A DNA stretch of 64,000 nucleotides. Source: Balneola sp. (lineage in GTDB: Bacteria; Bacteroidota; Rhodothermia; Balneolales; Balneolaceae). The position numbers were made by a program, and so were the translations under genes. Positions 63,156-64,000 of the stretch are shown here, in pieces. Below the pieces are notes generated by a model. That model did no database searches. It was not told where the DNA came from and was given only the letters and a program-made list of their open reading frames with translations. Numbering within the stretch: the first letter of the stretch is position 1; every line of letters begins with the position of its first letter. The DNA is taken from the NCBI GenBank assembly GCA_002694685.1, contig NZMW01000004.1:368632-432631 (forward strand). Reading direction: 5' to 3'.

Positions 63156-64000
63156 ATTTTACTCCAATAGATTGGATAATACTTATCACTTATCTGATAG
63201 TTACCGTTTATGTGGGTATCTGGGTGAAGAGGTATGTTCAGAATCTAAGCGGCTATATGGTCGCTGGACGAAAGATCAAAGTTTCCTTAGGTGTTGCCAC
63301 TTTTACCGCTACTGAATTAGGGACGGTAACCTTTGTCTATTTTGGAGAACTTGGATATGTGACGGGCTTTTCCTGTTTCATCATTGGTATTTTAGCGATG
63401 ATCGCATATACAACAGTAGGGAAAACCGGGTTTATCATAGAAAAACTTCGCTACTATGGTATGATGACCATCCCCGAATTCTACGAACTGAGATTCAATA
63501 AAAAAGTTCGGGTAACTGGCGGTTTGATTCTGTTTGTTGGCGGAGTATTGAATATGGGGATATTTCTGAAGTTCGATGGAATTTTCTTATCTGAGGTGAT
63601 GGGATTTGGCCCTCAGGCACTTGGCTTTATCATGACGTTAATGCTGATTGTTGTTATGTCTTACACCATTCTGGGAGGAATGTTTTCCGTGGTTATCACT
63701 GACTTTATGCAGTATGTAGTGCTTTCCTTTGCCATGCTAGCGACAACTATTATTGTTCTTTTGGAAGTTGATCTTAGCCTGATTTCAGAATCCGTTATGT
63801 CTGGTTTTGGAAATGGAGGGTTTAACCCGATTGAAAATCCGAGGTTTGGCTGGAGCTTCATCATCTGGATTCTGGTAACCAATATTGCTGCCGCTGCACT
63901 ATGGCAGCCGGGTACGTCAAAGGCATTATCTTCTGAAAGTCCGGAAGTAGCAAAAAAAGTATTCTGGATCACCGGTCTAACTTTTGCAGGAAGGGCTATG
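63152..64000 (+). CDS. Sodium:solute symporter (SSS family), 3' end off window
   Basis: The ATG at 63152 (in the ATGA overlap) opens a reading that continues to the edge (283 codons seen). It encodes the start of an SSS (SLC5-like) transporter. The blocks DWIILITYLIVTVYVGIWVK, LSGYMVAGRKIKVSLGVATF, FTATELGTVTF and YTILGGMFSVVITDFMQYVVL mark the first helices and the family signature. In this locus it probably carries a uronate or sugar across the inner membrane, beside the Nramp-like protein. Confidence 0.93.
   Translation, partial: MNFTPIDWIILITYLIVTVYVGIWVKRYVQNLSGYMVAGRKIKVSLGVATFTATELGTVTFVYFGELGYVTGFSCFIIGILAMIAYTTVGKTGFIIEKLRYYGMMTIPEFYELRFNKKVRVTGGLILFVGGVLNMGIFLKFDGIFLSEVMGFGPQALGFIMTLMLIVVMSYTILGGMFSVVITDFMQYVVLSFAMLATTIIVLLEVDLSLISESVMSGFGNGGFNPIENPRFGWSFIIWILVTNIAAAALWQPGTSKALSSESPEVAKKVFWITGLTFAGRAM

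Noticed and set aside
1-64000. CRISPR array, rRNA, tRNA, integrase or prophage
   Set aside because: No regularly spaced repeats, cloverleaf sequences or phage/integrase proteins were seen in reading the window; absence is by eye only.

Overview
The window reads as a chromosomal stretch from an aerobic, heterotrophic, Gram-negative member of the Bacteroidota/FCB group, most likely the Balneolaeota/Rhodothermota branch (Balneola/Gracilimonas-like). The reasons are an Act-type alternative complex III next to a cytochrome oxidase and Sco gene, a type IX secretion sorting tail of the YPNPFNPTT kind, DUF4835 and PorV-like proteins, a TonB receptor with a carboxypeptidase-regulatory N-domain, and a TAnnTTTG promoter element. 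The taxonomy is inferred from gene content only. I saw no rRNA, tRNA, CRISPR array, prophage or intact insertion sequence.

Layout. 1-9968 (minus): a respiratory operon, actA-B-C-D-E-F, then a small membrane protein with a transposase-like N-terminus, sco, and coxB running off the left edge. It moves electrons from menaquinol through ACIII to a CuA oxidase. 9969-12330: a rearranged, mostly non-coding zone with a dead duplicate of the start of the DUF420 (CtaM-like) gene, two copies of a structured repeat with a compensatory base-pair change, and a lipoprotein gene. 12271-19467: DUF420 protein, TauE/SafE exporter, an Nramp-like transporter, hemN, a histidine-bearing membrane protein, DUF488 and a luciferase-like oxidoreductase. 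19478-24227: DUF3095 (cyclase-like), DUF4382 lipoprotein, DUF2207 protein, and a VapBC toxin-antitoxin pair.

24231-27760 (minus) is a complete fixABCX electron-bifurcation operon. 28001-30117 holds a second Sco-like protein translationally coupled to a chemotaxis receptor. 30139-33971 holds cell-envelope genes: DUF4835, a PorV-like protein, and an HhH-domain protein with a probable outer-membrane barrel. 34099-42053 holds a polysaccharide-export protein, an SLC13/RCK transporter and cysQ-cysD-cysNC, a sulfate import and activation module. 42185-48159 has an M1 peptidase, a dihaem cytochrome, a methyltransferase, an MBL hydrolase, a CBS protein, an alpha/beta hydrolase and YwbE.

48322-51908 is an operon of an Nramp-like transporter with pxpA-B-C (5-oxoprolinase). 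52062-64000 is a glycan-utilisation locus: TonB receptor without SusD, a secreted beta-helix protein with a T9SS tail, a large unassigned probable glycan enzyme, a third Nramp-like transporter, a beta-glucuronidase, a glutamine-amidotransferase-like protein and a sodium:solute symporter cut by the right edge.

The best candidates for something undescribed are: three divergent Nramp-fold transporters that all lack the metal-binding motifs and sit beside metabolic genes; the transposase-HTH membrane protein in the ACIII/oxidase operon; the Sco-chemoreceptor pair; and the covarying repeat near 10.4 and 12 kb.
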